This document shows, piece by piece, positions 23,236-32,300 of a DNA stretch of 37,902 nucleotides. The position numbers were made by a program, and so were the translations under genes. Position 1 is the stretch's first letter. Each line of letters begins with the position of its first letter. Under the pieces are notes generated by a model that saw only the letters and a program-made list of their open reading frames with translations, searched no databases and was not told where the DNA came from. The DNA is from Fimbriiglobus sp. Lineage in GTDB: Bacteria; Planctomycetota; Planctomycetia; Gemmatales; Gemmataceae. The stretch is from NCBI GenBank assembly GCA_025352235.1, contig JANXTU010000550.1:1-37902 (forward strand), given 5' to 3'.

Positions 23236-25937
23236 CGCGTCGGCCCCGCGAGAACACCGCGCAGTCGGACGCAGGAAGCGGAGCCGGCGGCTTCTCCGAA
23301 TCGCTGACGGAGCGAACGGAGCCGACGCGTCAACCAGTCCCTCCAAATGCGGCCGGAAGGTTGATTTCCCTCGAAGAGTTCCGTCGCCGTGAAACGCGGG
23401 TCGCTCCGCTCAATCGCCCGCCGCAGGCGGGCTTTGTCGTCGGTGTATACGGTGGCCGAATGCCGCGCCCGCGATGCCGAAACGTAGAATTGTTCGCGAT
23501 TCGAGGCCCGGAACGATTCCGAAGATTGGGCGATCAGAACGCGGTCGACCGTCTTGCCTTGGGAGGCGTGACTCGTGACGACGTAACCATGGGTCAAGTG
23601 CCCGAAGCCCGCATTGATCTTCACGCCCCCTTCGAGTTCGATCGTACTCCGGGAGATTCCGACCACGGCGCGGATTGTCCCGTTATCGAGCCGCCGGCCA
23701 TTTTTCGCTTTGCCGTTCTTGGTGATGCGCACCCGATCCCCGACCGACAGATCGAGCTCGGTCCGCTTGTAAACGTCGAACCGATCCGCGAGGAAGAGCG
23801 TAATGACCGAGCGGGCGCCGTCGGCGTCTTGCACCGTCACAAACGAATACCCGACTTCAGTGACTGAGAACCGGCTACCGGGTCGGAATTGCCGCACGCG
23901 GGAATGGAACTCGATGACATCGTCGACGCGGTAAACTGCCGCATCCCGCCGTTCGGCCACGGTGAGATCGCGGGAGACGAGTTGCGTCACGGCTTTCGTT
24001 CCGTCCGAAAGGATCCCCGATTCGCGAAGACGTTCCCGAATCGCCGATGTGATTGACGCCCCTTCAGCATGCGTCGGCGACACCGCGAGTACCGAGTGAC
24101 CCCCTCGCAGCGTTTCGACATATTCGCGTGCCATGGCGTCCGCTCGTTTACCGTCGGGGAGTTGACGGACCCAGCCGAGATCGCGGTCGAGCAGGTCGAA
24201 CCCTTCGGCCGTTTTCGATTGGCTGAGCAGAGCGACGGCTTCCCGGAATCGTCCCGTTTGGCGTCGGATCTCCCGCACCGTCGCCGGTTCGAGCCCGCCC
24301 GAGTTCTGGAGGAGCGTAAACGGAGAACCCCGTTCCACCGAATGATGCTGCTTTTCGTCCCCCGAGAGCACGACCCGCGACCGCAGAGCATCGGCCGCTT
24401 TGAAGACGGCGTCGAGCGTTTTCAAACCGAGCAGTCCGGCCTCGTCGATCCAAATGACACCGTCCCGAGCCGTCTTTTGAAAACGATCATCCTGGAGGAA
24501 CCGCGCGACCGTGTCGGCGGAATCGAATCCTTCTTTCCGGAGAACCCCGCGACTCGCTTCGGCGGAAGGAGCGAGGAGGAGAACCGACTTCCCCCCGTCT
24601 TGAATCGCGTCAACGCAGGCGCGAATCAGGGTCGTCTTGCCGCTGCCGGCGACGCCGCGGACCAGAATGACCCGATCCGGGGAGGTCAAGACGTCGCGGA
24701 TGACGGATCGCTGCTGCTGCGAAAGAAAATCGGCGAGCGGAGGAACTTCGGGGACGAGGGGCCGGTATGCGTTGACCCCCTTTCGGGCAAACCCGAGGAT
24801 TCTCGTTTCTTCGGCGAGAACCTCCTCCGTCGAGGCCAAGCGTTCCCCCCGGTAATCGCGGATCAATAGCCCGTGACCGCGTTGCTCCTCGGTGATGTCC
24901 TTCAGCGTCGTCTGGCCGACCCCGTGCCGCAGCGCCATCGCGAGGAGGCGCTTCTCCGGGATCACCGAGGACCGTTCGAACGAATGCGCCACGGCGAACG
25001 CCATGGCGGCGCGGGCGGCATCGGGATCGCGGCCGGGGAGTTCGAGTTCGCGGGCCCGCACGCGTCCGAGAGCCGCGCGTTCGCCGTCCGTGAGGCGGCT
25101 CTTCCAAATCGTCCGGAGTTCTTCGAGCGTAAACTTCAGCTGTTTGCGTTCTCGCGTTTTTGCCCCCAACTGGCCTTTGCTGTCGGGATCGGTCACGCCG
25201 AGTTCGCGGGCGAGCGTTTCGATCTGTTCCGTGCGCCGGGAAAACGCTTTCAGAACCCGGTCAGGAATCCCGCTGATCTCCCAGCCCGCCGCCGTTCGGG
25301 TGATGTCGAAGCCGAGTTCGGCGAGCTTGCGAGCGAAGCGGGAATGGAAGACGGCTTCGTAGTACGGGGCGTTTTTGTAGACCTCTCCCAGTTCGACGGC
25401 TTTCCAGCGACCCTCGATGGAGTCGAAGGTGAGGTTGAATGCGAAGGCGTGGGCGTGGAGGTGGGGATCGGGGATGCCGTCTACGGGGCGCGAGGTGGTG
25501 TGGACGAAAAGGGAATAGGCGAGGTTCCCGGTCAACCGGGTTTCGTGCACGCCCCCGGTCCGGACCCGCGTATGCGTTTCGGCTTCGATGTCGGTCATGG
25601 TTTCTCGTACGGCCTCCCGGAAGACGCGGAGCACATCCGGATCGCCCGTGAGCCCGAACAGCACCGAGACCGATTTGGGGACGTGGAAGTTCAGGTCGAA
25701 CCCGACCCGTCTTTCGGCCTTCGTTCGGGCTGTGATCCGTTCCCCCGTGGCCGGGTTCATGTTTTCGCACAGCGCGTCGAACGCGTCTTTCGACACCGCC
25801 CCTTCCAACCCCAGCCGCTCGGCTCCCAGCCCGCCCCACTCCCCCGCTCGCTCCTGTCCTTCGGCGTAGTACTCCCCACTCCCCCGATAGTACGACTGCG
25901 CCGCCGCCGCACTCGTCTGCACGATCACCCTCAGCAC
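23232..25937 (-). CDS. mobF: MobF-family conjugative relaxase-helicase
   Basis: 901 aa from GTG 25937, chosen because GGGAGGGACT lies just upstream and because the resulting start (LRVIVQTSAAAAQSYY) has the normal spacing for the family. A GTG 4 codons earlier is possible. Relaxase domain: paired tyrosines Y16-Y17 and Y23-Y24 (SYYRGSGEYY) and the three-His metal motif in PDPHLHAHAF (H159, H161, H163). Helicase part: Walker A GVAGSGKTT (428-436) and a Walker B-like VIWIDEAGLLG, as in TrwC/TraI RecD-type helicases. It is shorter than F TraI (1756 aa) and close to R388 TrwC (966 aa). It nicks oriT and unwinds the transferred strand. No coupling protein or type IV secretion gene is in the window, so the plasmid is at least mobilizable. 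Confidence 0.92.
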   Translation of the reverse strand: MLRVIVQTSAAAAQSYYRGSGEYYAEGQERAGEWGGLGAERLGLEGAVSKDAFDALCENMNPATGERITARTKAERRVGFDLNFHVPKSVSVLFGLTGDPDVLRVFREAVRETMTDIEAETHTRVRTGGVHETRLTGNLAYSLFVHTTSRPVDGIPDPHLHAHAFAFNLTFDSIEGRWKAVELGEVYKNAPYYEAVFHSRFARKLAELGFDITRTAAGWEISGIPDRVLKAFSRRTEQIETLARELGVTDPDSKGQLGAKTRERKQLKFTLEELRTIWKSRLTDGERAALGRVRARELELPGRDPDAARAAMAFAVAHSFERSSVIPEKRLLAMALRHGVGQTTLKDITEEQRGHGLLIRDYRGERLASTEEVLAEETRILGFARKGVNAYRPLVPEVPPLADFLSQQQRSVIRDVLTSPDRVILVRGVAGSGKTTLIRACVDAIQDGGKSVLLLAPSAEASRGVLRKEGFDSADTVARFLQDDRFQKTARDGVIWIDEAGLLGLKTLDAVFKAADALRSRVVLSGDEKQHHSVERGSPFTLLQNSGGLEPATVREIRRQTGRFREAVALLSQSKTAEGFDLLDRDLGWVRQLPDGKRADAMAREYVETLRGGHSVLAVSPTHAEGASITSAIRERLRESGILSDGTKAVTQLVSRDLTVAERRDAAVYRVDDVIEFHSRVRQFRPGSRFSVTEVGYSFVTVQDADGARSVITLFLADRFDVYKRTELDLSVGDRVRITKNGKAKNGRRLDNGTIRAVVGISRSTIELEGGVKINAGFGHLTHGYVVTSHASQGKTVDRVLIAQSSESFRASNREQFYVSASRARHSATVYTDDKARLRRAIERSDPRFTATELFEGNQPSGRIWRDWLTRRLRSLRQRFGEAAGSASCVRLRGVLAGPTR

Positions 25938-26560
25938 AGTCCCTCCCACCGCGGAGACCCGCTCTCTTCTCTCTCGATGATTTCAACAATGCTATTTTTC
26001 AAAGTGACCCCACGGATCCCCCAGTCAGACGTCTCCCCTATCGCGGATAGGGTCGGCATCCGGCCTCCATTCCTGAAGTCTGCGGTGTCCGATTCGGTCA
26101 CCGAGCTTCGACAGTCGGCAGTCGGACCGAAGGCCGGCGGGGCAGGATCGGCATCGACCTGAGAAATGGGGACTCGATACGGTCCGCTACGCCCGTGTCA
26201 AACGGTCCAGGATGAACCGAGAGCGCAGTTGAGGCCGAGGCCCGACCCGAACTATGAACCGGATCCTTCCCGCGCTCCTGAGCCATTCTGCGCCGCTGCG
26301 TACGGCAATCCGGAAACCCCGGTGTTTCGGCTTGCCAGGATTTCGGCGATTCGGGTGTTGCAGAGTTTGCGGCAACGCGGGTATGCGGGGGAAACCGGCT
26401 TGCAGCGATTCGGGAACATCGGCGAAGCTGTTCCGAGGAATCGACGCAACGCCTCACTTTCCGGATTGACGCAACGCCGGATACCCTGGCAACCTCCACT
26501 TAGCCGCGATGCGGAATCCCCGCACGGCGGGGTTCCGGCTGCGCCGGCAACCGGAGGAGT
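25938..26560. promoter_or_regulatory. Divergent region between relaxase and parA: candidate oriT and centromere
   Basis: 623 nt without a convincing gene. It contains a perfect inverted repeat CCCTATC-GCG-GATAGGG (26036-26052) about 100 nt from the relaxase start; three copies of GCAACGC (26372-26378, 26446-26452, 26471-26477), the last two within an 11-nt direct repeat GACGCAACGCC (26443 and 26468); and a hairpin CCCCGC-ACG-GCGGGG (26518-26532) just before the parA ribosome binding site. The first could be an oriT or relaxase operator, the others parS-like sites. These roles are inferred from position only. Confidence 0.45.
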
Positions 26561-27349
26561 ATGCGAACGATAGCGGTGATCAATCAAAAGGGCGGGTCGG
26601 CCAAGACCACGACGAGCGTTTGCCTCGGCGCGACGCTGGCCGAGCGGGGCAAAAAGGTACTCTTGATCGACCTCGATCCCCAGTATTCGGCGACAACGTG
26701 GATGGCGACGCACGCCGTGGGGCGGGGAGTCTTCGACCTCTTCGATGGTCCGCAGAAAACCACCCTCCGAAGTCTCATTCACCCGACGGCGACTCCCGGC
26801 TTTTCGCTCGTCGGTTCGTCCGCTTGGCTCGTCGGCGTCGAGAAGGCGCTCTCGAAAAAATCCGGAGTCGAGACCGTTCTCCGGGAAAAACTCGCTGATC
26901 TCGATGACCCCTTCGACTACGTTCTCATCGATTGCCCACCGGCTCTGGGCGTGCTGACCGTGAACGCGTTGACGGCGGTTCGCGAAGTTCTCGTCCCGGT
27001 GGCGTGCCAGGTCATGTCACTTCAAGGCTTGGCTCAACTCATCCAGACCGTTGAAATGGTCCGAGAGCGACTCAACCCCCAGGTGCGGATTTCAGGGATC
27101 GTGGCGTGCCGCCTCGATAATCGCACAAAACACGGTCCGGAGATCGTCGGAATGCTGCGGACCCGATTCCCAGAAATGATGACCACCGCCATCCGGGAGA
27201 ACATCCGACTGGCGGAATGCCCGTCGATGGGAGAGCCGATTACGTCCTATGCATCGGGCAGTTCGGGGGCGAAGGAGTACCGGTCACTGGCGCTGGAATT
27301 GATCAACCAAGAAGAAAGGGAGAGCCATGAACAAATCGCAAACGGGTAG
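26561..27349 (+). CDS. parA: ParA-type plasmid partition ATPase
   Basis: 262 aa. The N-terminus MRTIAVINQKGGSAKTTTS carries the deviant Walker A of ParA/MinD ATPases (K10 signature lysine, K15 P-loop lysine). LLIDLDPQYSAT (Walker A' Asp region) and YVLIDCPPALG (Walker B) follow at the expected spacing. Without an N-terminal HTH domain it belongs to the shorter ParA/Soj group. GGAGGAG lies directly before the ATG. The stop overlaps the start of the partner gene by 23 nt, so the two are co-translated. It drives segregation of the plasmid by dynamic binding to the nucleoid. A hairpin and GCAACGC repeats lie upstream and may be bound by the partner protein. Confidence 0.93.
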   Translation: MRTIAVINQKGGSAKTTTSVCLGATLAERGKKVLLIDLDPQYSATTWMATHAVGRGVFDLFDGPQKTTLRSLIHPTATPGFSLVGSSAWLVGVEKALSKKSGVETVLREKLADLDDPFDYVLIDCPPALGVLTVNALTAVREVLVPVACQVMSLQGLAQLIQTVEMVRERLNPQVRISGIVACRLDNRTKHGPEIVGMLRTRFPEMMTTAIRENIRLAECPSMGEPITSYASGSSGAKEYRSLALELINQEERESHEQIANG

Positions 27350-27740
27350 GTCCACGATCAAGAACGATCCTTTCGCGACGGTGATACCATCCCCCATCGA
27401 GACGATTCCCTCGGTCGAAGGTGCCTTCGAAATCGCGCCGGAAGAAGTGAAGGCCGACGCGGCCGAAAAACGGCGACCCGCCAACGCGGATCGCCAGCGG
27501 CGAACTGTCGCCATCGTCGAGATACCACCGGAGAAGATCGGTAAGCAAAAGCTCACGGTTCACTTGGAAGCCAGTTTGGCCGAGCGCGTGAAGAACGCGG
27601 CCTATTGGAATCCGAGGCTGACCATCGCGGGGATCGCCGAACAGGGGATCCGGTTGGCCATCGAGCGCTTCGAGCGCGAACACGGCGGTAAGTACCCGCC
27701 GCGCGAAGGGGAACTCGTCGGCGGTCGGCCCATCAAATGA
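27327..27740 (+). CDS. parB: ParA partner, ribbon-helix-helix centromere-binding protein
   Basis: 137 aa, starting inside the last 23 nt of parA, with GAAAGGGAGA upstream of the ATG. Residues 1-70 are polar and likely disordered (a usual place for the ParA-stimulating arginine finger; RRPANADRQRRT at about 49-60). Residues of about 74-115 (KLTVHLEASLAERVKNAAY, then GIAEQGIRLAIERFER) show the strand-helix-helix pattern of ribbon-helix-helix proteins. It therefore resembles ParG-type or omega-type adaptors rather than the HTH ParB with a CTPase domain. The C-terminus GGRPIK is basic. The symbol denotes role only; the homology to a named family was not tested. Confidence 0.8.
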   Translation: MNKSQTGRSTIKNDPFATVIPSPIETIPSVEGAFEIAPEEVKADAAEKRRPANADRQRRTVAIVEIPPEKIGKQKLTVHLEASLAERVKNAAYWNPRLTIAGIAEQGIRLAIERFEREHGGKYPPREGELVGGRPIK

Positions 27741-27813
27741 CCCCCTCCGATAGCATTTCCGCAGGGGGAACTGATGGCGATGCCGAGGGCGCGGTCCGGT
27801 GACTGTCAGTTGG

Positions 27814-27897
27814 GTTCGTGCTTTCACTCCCGCTTGCGACCGGTTTGTTCGTGCTTTCACTCCCGTTTCGGTCCCGGCGTTCGTGCTTTCACTCCCG
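27814..27897. repeat. oriV: Three 19-bp iterons: plasmid replication origin
   Basis: The exact 19-mer GTTCGTGCTTTCACTCCCG occurs at 27814-27832, 27847-27865 and 27879-27897, with start-to-start distances of 33 and 32 bp (three helical turns, same face of the DNA). They lie between the partition genes and repA, about 90 nt before the initiator's ATG. This is the arrangement of iteron-controlled plasmids, where RepA binds the repeats to open the origin and limit copy number. Confidence 0.9.
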
Positions 27898-27942
27898 CGA
27901 AGGGGGGTTAACGTGCGGATTTCAAAAGAGTTCTCGACAGGT

Positions 27943-27975
27943 AAAGATCTAATGATCTAAATCTAAATGCATTAA
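27943..27975. other. AT-rich unwinding segment next to the iterons
   Basis: An AT-rich stretch with three tandem near-repeats: GATCTAA (27946-27952), GATCTAA (27954-27960) and ATCTAAA (27961-27967). It sits 46 nt after the last iteron and just before the repA ATG. Position and composition fit a DNA unwinding element. It also holds the likely -10 region of the repA promoter, which would allow autoregulation. Confidence 0.65.
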
Positions 27976-27984
27976 ACCGGGGAA

Positions 27985-29259
27985 ATGCGAATCGTCATGA
28001 CGAAGGGGGAAGGACCGAAGGAAGAAATCCGAGCCATTTTGCAGCAGTGGTTGGCGCGAGCGGGGAAGCACCAGGACGACGAATTGAAGCACTGCGAGGC
28101 AGCCAGTTCGACATCCGAGGATCAGGGCAAGCGTATTGAGAGTGGCCCGACGACGGACGAGGTCGGGGGACGCTACGATTTCGATCTCGCAGAATTCCCG
28201 CTTTTCAGCCTCTACAAAAACCGACTCGCCACCCGAGGACGCGAACCGCTCGCCTACTCCGATACGATCCGCGGCCGGGACGGGGAGCCCGTCGTTCGGA
28301 CATGGAAGGCCTATCCGGGCCCATTCGGCTTCGGCGGAGCGACCACGCAAGTTCTCCTCTACGACTTGCTCCAGCTGTACTGCGAACAAGGCGCGAGCGG
28401 AACGCAGATCGAGTTCGGCACCGTGCGATCCTTGCTGACGAGGCGCGGTGAGCGCAACCCCTCCAAGAAGGACTACGAGCGCGTCCGCCGCGACATCGAC
28501 ATCCTACGCGGTTACGATTTCCACGCGACCAATGCTTTCTATCACCGCGAACGCAAAGCCTATGTCGACATGAAGTGGCGGCTCTTCGGCAGCGTCTTCT
28601 ACTTCAAACCGTCCCCCGACGACGCCGACCGCGAACTCCCGTTCGGTTTCATCGAAGTCAGCCCGGTTTTGCAGCAGATCGCCAAGTCGCGGGGATTCTT
28701 CTCCATCGGCTTCAAAAACGAACTCTTCTACGCACTCAAACCGATGGAGCAGCGGTTGGCCGTTTACCTCGCCAAGAAATTCGTGTCGCAGAAGTTGCAC
28801 CGGCGGTTCGTTGCCGACCTCGTGCTTGCCTTGCCGATTGAAACCGCGACGGAACTCGATGCGCGAAAAACGATCAAGCGAACCGCGAATGGGCTACTGG
28901 AAGTCAAGATTCCCATCTTGGCCGGATTTCGTTTCGAGAAGAGCGTGAAAGGGGAATGGCTCGTCGTGTTCGAGCGTCAGCAGACTCCGAGGCAGGACGT
29001 AAACACCTACCAACATACCGCCCGCGAACTTGCTCCCGGTCTGCGCTCCCAGATCGAGCGAATCGTGGAAGCTGTCGGTGGCAGCGAAGACCACACATGG
29101 TGGACGCAGTGTGCAAAGCGACTCGGTTCGGGAGCCGTGGATCGTTGCCTTGGCCTCTTGAAAGAAGCCCGGCTGCAACAGGAGATCAAAAATCCCGGCG
29201 GGATGCTCACGTGGCTCTTCCAGAAAATCGCTAGAGAGTACGGGGTGAGTCTGAATTGA
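27985..29259 (+). CDS. repA: Plasmid replication initiator RepA (RPA family)
   Basis: 424 aa. An N-terminal polar, probably flexible stretch (1-62) precedes the characteristic LAEFPLFSLYKNR segment (about 68-80) of the replication initiator A family (PF10134). TTQVLLYDLLQLYCE and the winged-helix-like core with DYERVRRDIDILRGYDF follow. The C-terminal region (about 330-424: YQHTARELAPGLRSQIERIV to AREYGVSLN) resembles the C-terminal helices of such initiators. RepA binds the upstream iterons. The ATG at 27985 follows GGGG; ATG 27997 is an alternative. A decayed duplicate of the last 90 or so codons lies at 34977-35262. Confidence 0.9.
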   Translation: MRIVMTKGEGPKEEIRAILQQWLARAGKHQDDELKHCEAASSTSEDQGKRIESGPTTDEVGGRYDFDLAEFPLFSLYKNRLATRGREPLAYSDTIRGRDGEPVVRTWKAYPGPFGFGGATTQVLLYDLLQLYCEQGASGTQIEFGTVRSLLTRRGERNPSKKDYERVRRDIDILRGYDFHATNAFYHRERKAYVDMKWRLFGSVFYFKPSPDDADRELPFGFIEVSPVLQQIAKSRGFFSIGFKNELFYALKPMEQRLAVYLAKKFVSQKLHRRFVADLVLALPIETATELDARKTIKRTANGLLEVKIPILAGFRFEKSVKGEWLVVFERQQTPRQDVNTYQHTARELAPGLRSQIERIVEAVGGSEDHTWWTQCAKRLGSGAVDRCLGLLKEARLQQEIKNPGGMLTWLFQKIAREYGVSLN

Positions 29260-29315
29260 AGTGCCCTATATCTCTGTAAACCGAACCCAAGCAGACCCGA
29301 TGCGACGGCAGAAGG

Positions 29316-29333
29316 GCAGAGGAGTGCTCCTGC
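29316..29333. terminator. Possible bidirectional terminator between repA and the helicase gene
   Basis: GC-AG-AGGAG, loop TG, CTCCT-GC: a 7-bp stem with a 2-nt bulge in the 78-nt gap between the convergent repA and methylase-helicase genes. It has no T-run. Position is the main support. Confidence 0.3.
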
Positions 29334-29337
29334 CTCG

Positions 29338-32300
29338 TCAATCAAGATCCAAAGCAGTCGCCGACCTCCTGATGCGTGAGGTAACAGGTTCCTCACCTCC
29401 GGTACGCCGCCTTCCAATCCTTGCAGGCGTGCTATCAATCGCGTGAGAGGACTTCAACGCTTTGATTTGCTCGGCAATGTGAGATGCGTCGGGCAGTGTA
29501 TCGGCCCCCGGCTCCGGGGGAGCACCAGAAAGCCCGAATTTCAACTGGTCGCGTAGGGAAGTGAGTTGAGCCAAGTAAGCTTCATGCGGGAAAGGGTTGC
29601 CGAGACGCGCCCGGTAATCGCGAAGCTGAGTGTCCGCGATTGTTTTCTCCTTCTGAAGCGAAGTGCATTCCCTTTCATACCCACCGGCCAGGCTTTCCAA
29701 GGCGTTCAGAACGGCACGTGGGCCCTGGTTTCGGGAAAGCGTCGTTCTCCGGCACGAAGCCCCTTGGAGGTAGAGTTCCGGGGAGAACTGCGGATGCAAA
29801 AACATGCCGAATCGAAGCCCGAGATAGACGCCCAACGGTACTCGACGCGGTTCGTTCACAACCTCTGGCAATGCATCTAGGTGATTGCCAAGAACCGAAA
29901 GCGCATCGCCGTGTCGAACGGATCGGTTGCCGATCATCATGGGGTCGACGGCATGAGCGTCGGCGGTCTTCATGTCCTCCGCGAGGTTCGCCAGGCGTTT
30001 CGTCTGATCGGCAATCACCTCGGGCAACGTGCGTAGCCGAAGTCGGGCCAGGTATTGTTCATCGGAGTGGTTCTTCTTCAGCACGGTGAGCCGTTGCAAT
30101 TCGGCGTCGGCTTCGGCGAGGGTGAGTACAGCCGGGTTCCCCGAAGCGATCGCCTTGACCTCGGCATAGGACAGTTCCTGGCCGCCGATATCTTCGGCAC
30201 GGCGCAGGCCGTTCTCGTCGGTCATCACCTGGGAGATGAAACGAGCTTTCGTCTCCAGGGCTTGCCACATATAGGCGTCGAACGAGCCCTCCGTGACGTA
30301 GCGAAAGATCGCCACTTCATCATTCTCGTTCCCTTGCCTCAGGATGCGGCCTTCCCGCTGTTCGACCTCGGCCGGCTTCCAGGGTGCATCCAGATGATGC
30401 AAGGCTTTGAGCCGTTTCTGCACGTTGGTGCCGGTCCCCATCTTCGCCGTGCTGCCGATGAGTATCCGGATTTGGCCGTTGCGGACTTTCTCGAAAAGCA
30501 CTTGCTTCTTGGCGTCGGAGTCGGCATCGCCGATGGCGGCGATCTGCTCGCGGGGGATGCCCCGTGCTGTCAGCTTCCGCACCAGCTCATCGTAAACCGA
30601 ATAGCCCCACGGTGAGGGGTTCACACCCATGTCGCAGAAAATCATCTGCGTGCCCCGCGAGTGGGCGGACTCTCGCCAAATGGCGGTCGCGTTATCCACC
30701 AGCATGTTCACCTTCGACGGGGAAAAGTCCGACGCGTCCGCCGAAAGCATCCGGGCATCGAGAGCGAGCTTGCGGCCATCGGTGGTGATGGCGAGGGCGT
30801 TGTCCTCACGCGGATCGACACCGCCGTTGCGAACGCGCTCATAACGTTCGACCAACTCGACTTGGAGTCTCCGCTGTTCATCGGACATCGGACAGGCCAC
30901 AATGTGCGACTTTCCTCCGTCAAGGCGAGGTATGGGAAGGTTCAGCATCTGGGCCGTTTGAACATCGGCGAAGGCTCGGAACATTTGCTGGAGTTCGGGC
31001 AGGTTCGTGAAGCGAGCGAATCGGCTTCGTGGCCGAAGAGACGCACCATCCGGCGAAATTTCCATCGTATCGACCACTTCTCCGAAGGTCGCGGCCCAGG
31101 CGTCGAAATGCTCGATGCCTCGGCTTTTCATTCCCTCCGGATCGAGGAAGCGGCTCATGGTGTAGAGCTCGACCATCGTGTTGCTGATGGGCGTTCCGGT
31201 GGCGAACGTCACCCCACTTCCGGCGTGCTGTTGGTCGAGATAGCGGGCCTTCATATAGAGGTCGAACGCTCTCTCGCTGCCGCCGGTTTGGATGCCGGCC
31301 ACGCGTTCCATTTTGGTCGGAGTTTCGAGGTTCTTGAAGAAGTGGGCTTCGTCGATGTAGATGTGGTCGACTCCCAGTTCGTCAAACACCAGCCCGTCAT
31401 CTTTCTTGTCCCCGGCGAGAAGTTCGATCAACCGTTCTTCTCGCTTCGCCTTCTGCTTCTCGATGGTCTTGATGATGTTCCGGTGGGCCCGCGTAGCCTT
31501 TTTCCCGGTACTCTCGCAAAGCAATTGGTCGTATTCCTGAATCTGCTCGCGGAGGAACTCTTCCTGATATTTCTTCGACATGCCGATCCGCTCGAACGAA
31601 CTGTGCGTGACGATGATGCCGTCCCACTCGCCGCTGGCGATCTTGGCGGTCAGAAACTTGCGGCGGTCCCGCGTCAGGTCGTCCTTGGTGGCGACCAGCA
31701 AGTGGGCGTTCGGATAGAGTTGCATGAACTCGCGGGCGAATTGTTCGAGCATGTGATTGGGGACCACAAACATCGGCTTCTTCGCCAAGCCCGCCTGCTT
31801 CCTCTTGATGCCGGTCGCGGCCATCGTGGAAGTTTTGCCGGCACCCACGACATGGGCCAGGAGGGTATTGCCAGCACTCATGCCCCGCCAGATGGCGTCT
31901 TTCTGGTGCGGTCGGAGGGTGATGGCCTGATTCATTCCGGGGAAGTCGAGATGCGAACCGTCGAAGAGGCGCGGACGAAGGTTGTTGTAGGTGTCGTTGT
32001 AAAGCCTCACGAGACGTTCGGTCCGTTCGGGATTGTGGAAGACCCAAGAGCGAAACCGTTCCTTGATCAGCTTCTGTTTCTCGCGGGCGGCAAGCGTGGC
32101 TTCTGGATTCACCACTCGTTCCTCGCGGTCGCCGTGGACGATCGTGTCGTAAATCACCGGCGTTTTCATGTTGAGAGCCTGTTCGAGCAGTGCGACTCCA
32201 TGGATTCGCGGCGTGCCAAAATCGGAGGTGACGGCAACCGACCGCTCGGCCGAGTAATCGGCCTCCACGCTCCAGACCGCATCCTTCTTCAAATGGCCAA

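Noticed and set aside
24873-26162. 429-codon plus-strand frame antisense to the relaxase
   Set aside because: It overlaps the conserved relaxase domain (three-His motif) and has no ribosome binding site.
27814-27897. Possible CRISPR array (regularly spaced identical repeats)
   Set aside because: Only three 19-bp repeats with 13-14-nt spacers, directly upstream of repA and with no cas genes. The pattern is that of iterons.
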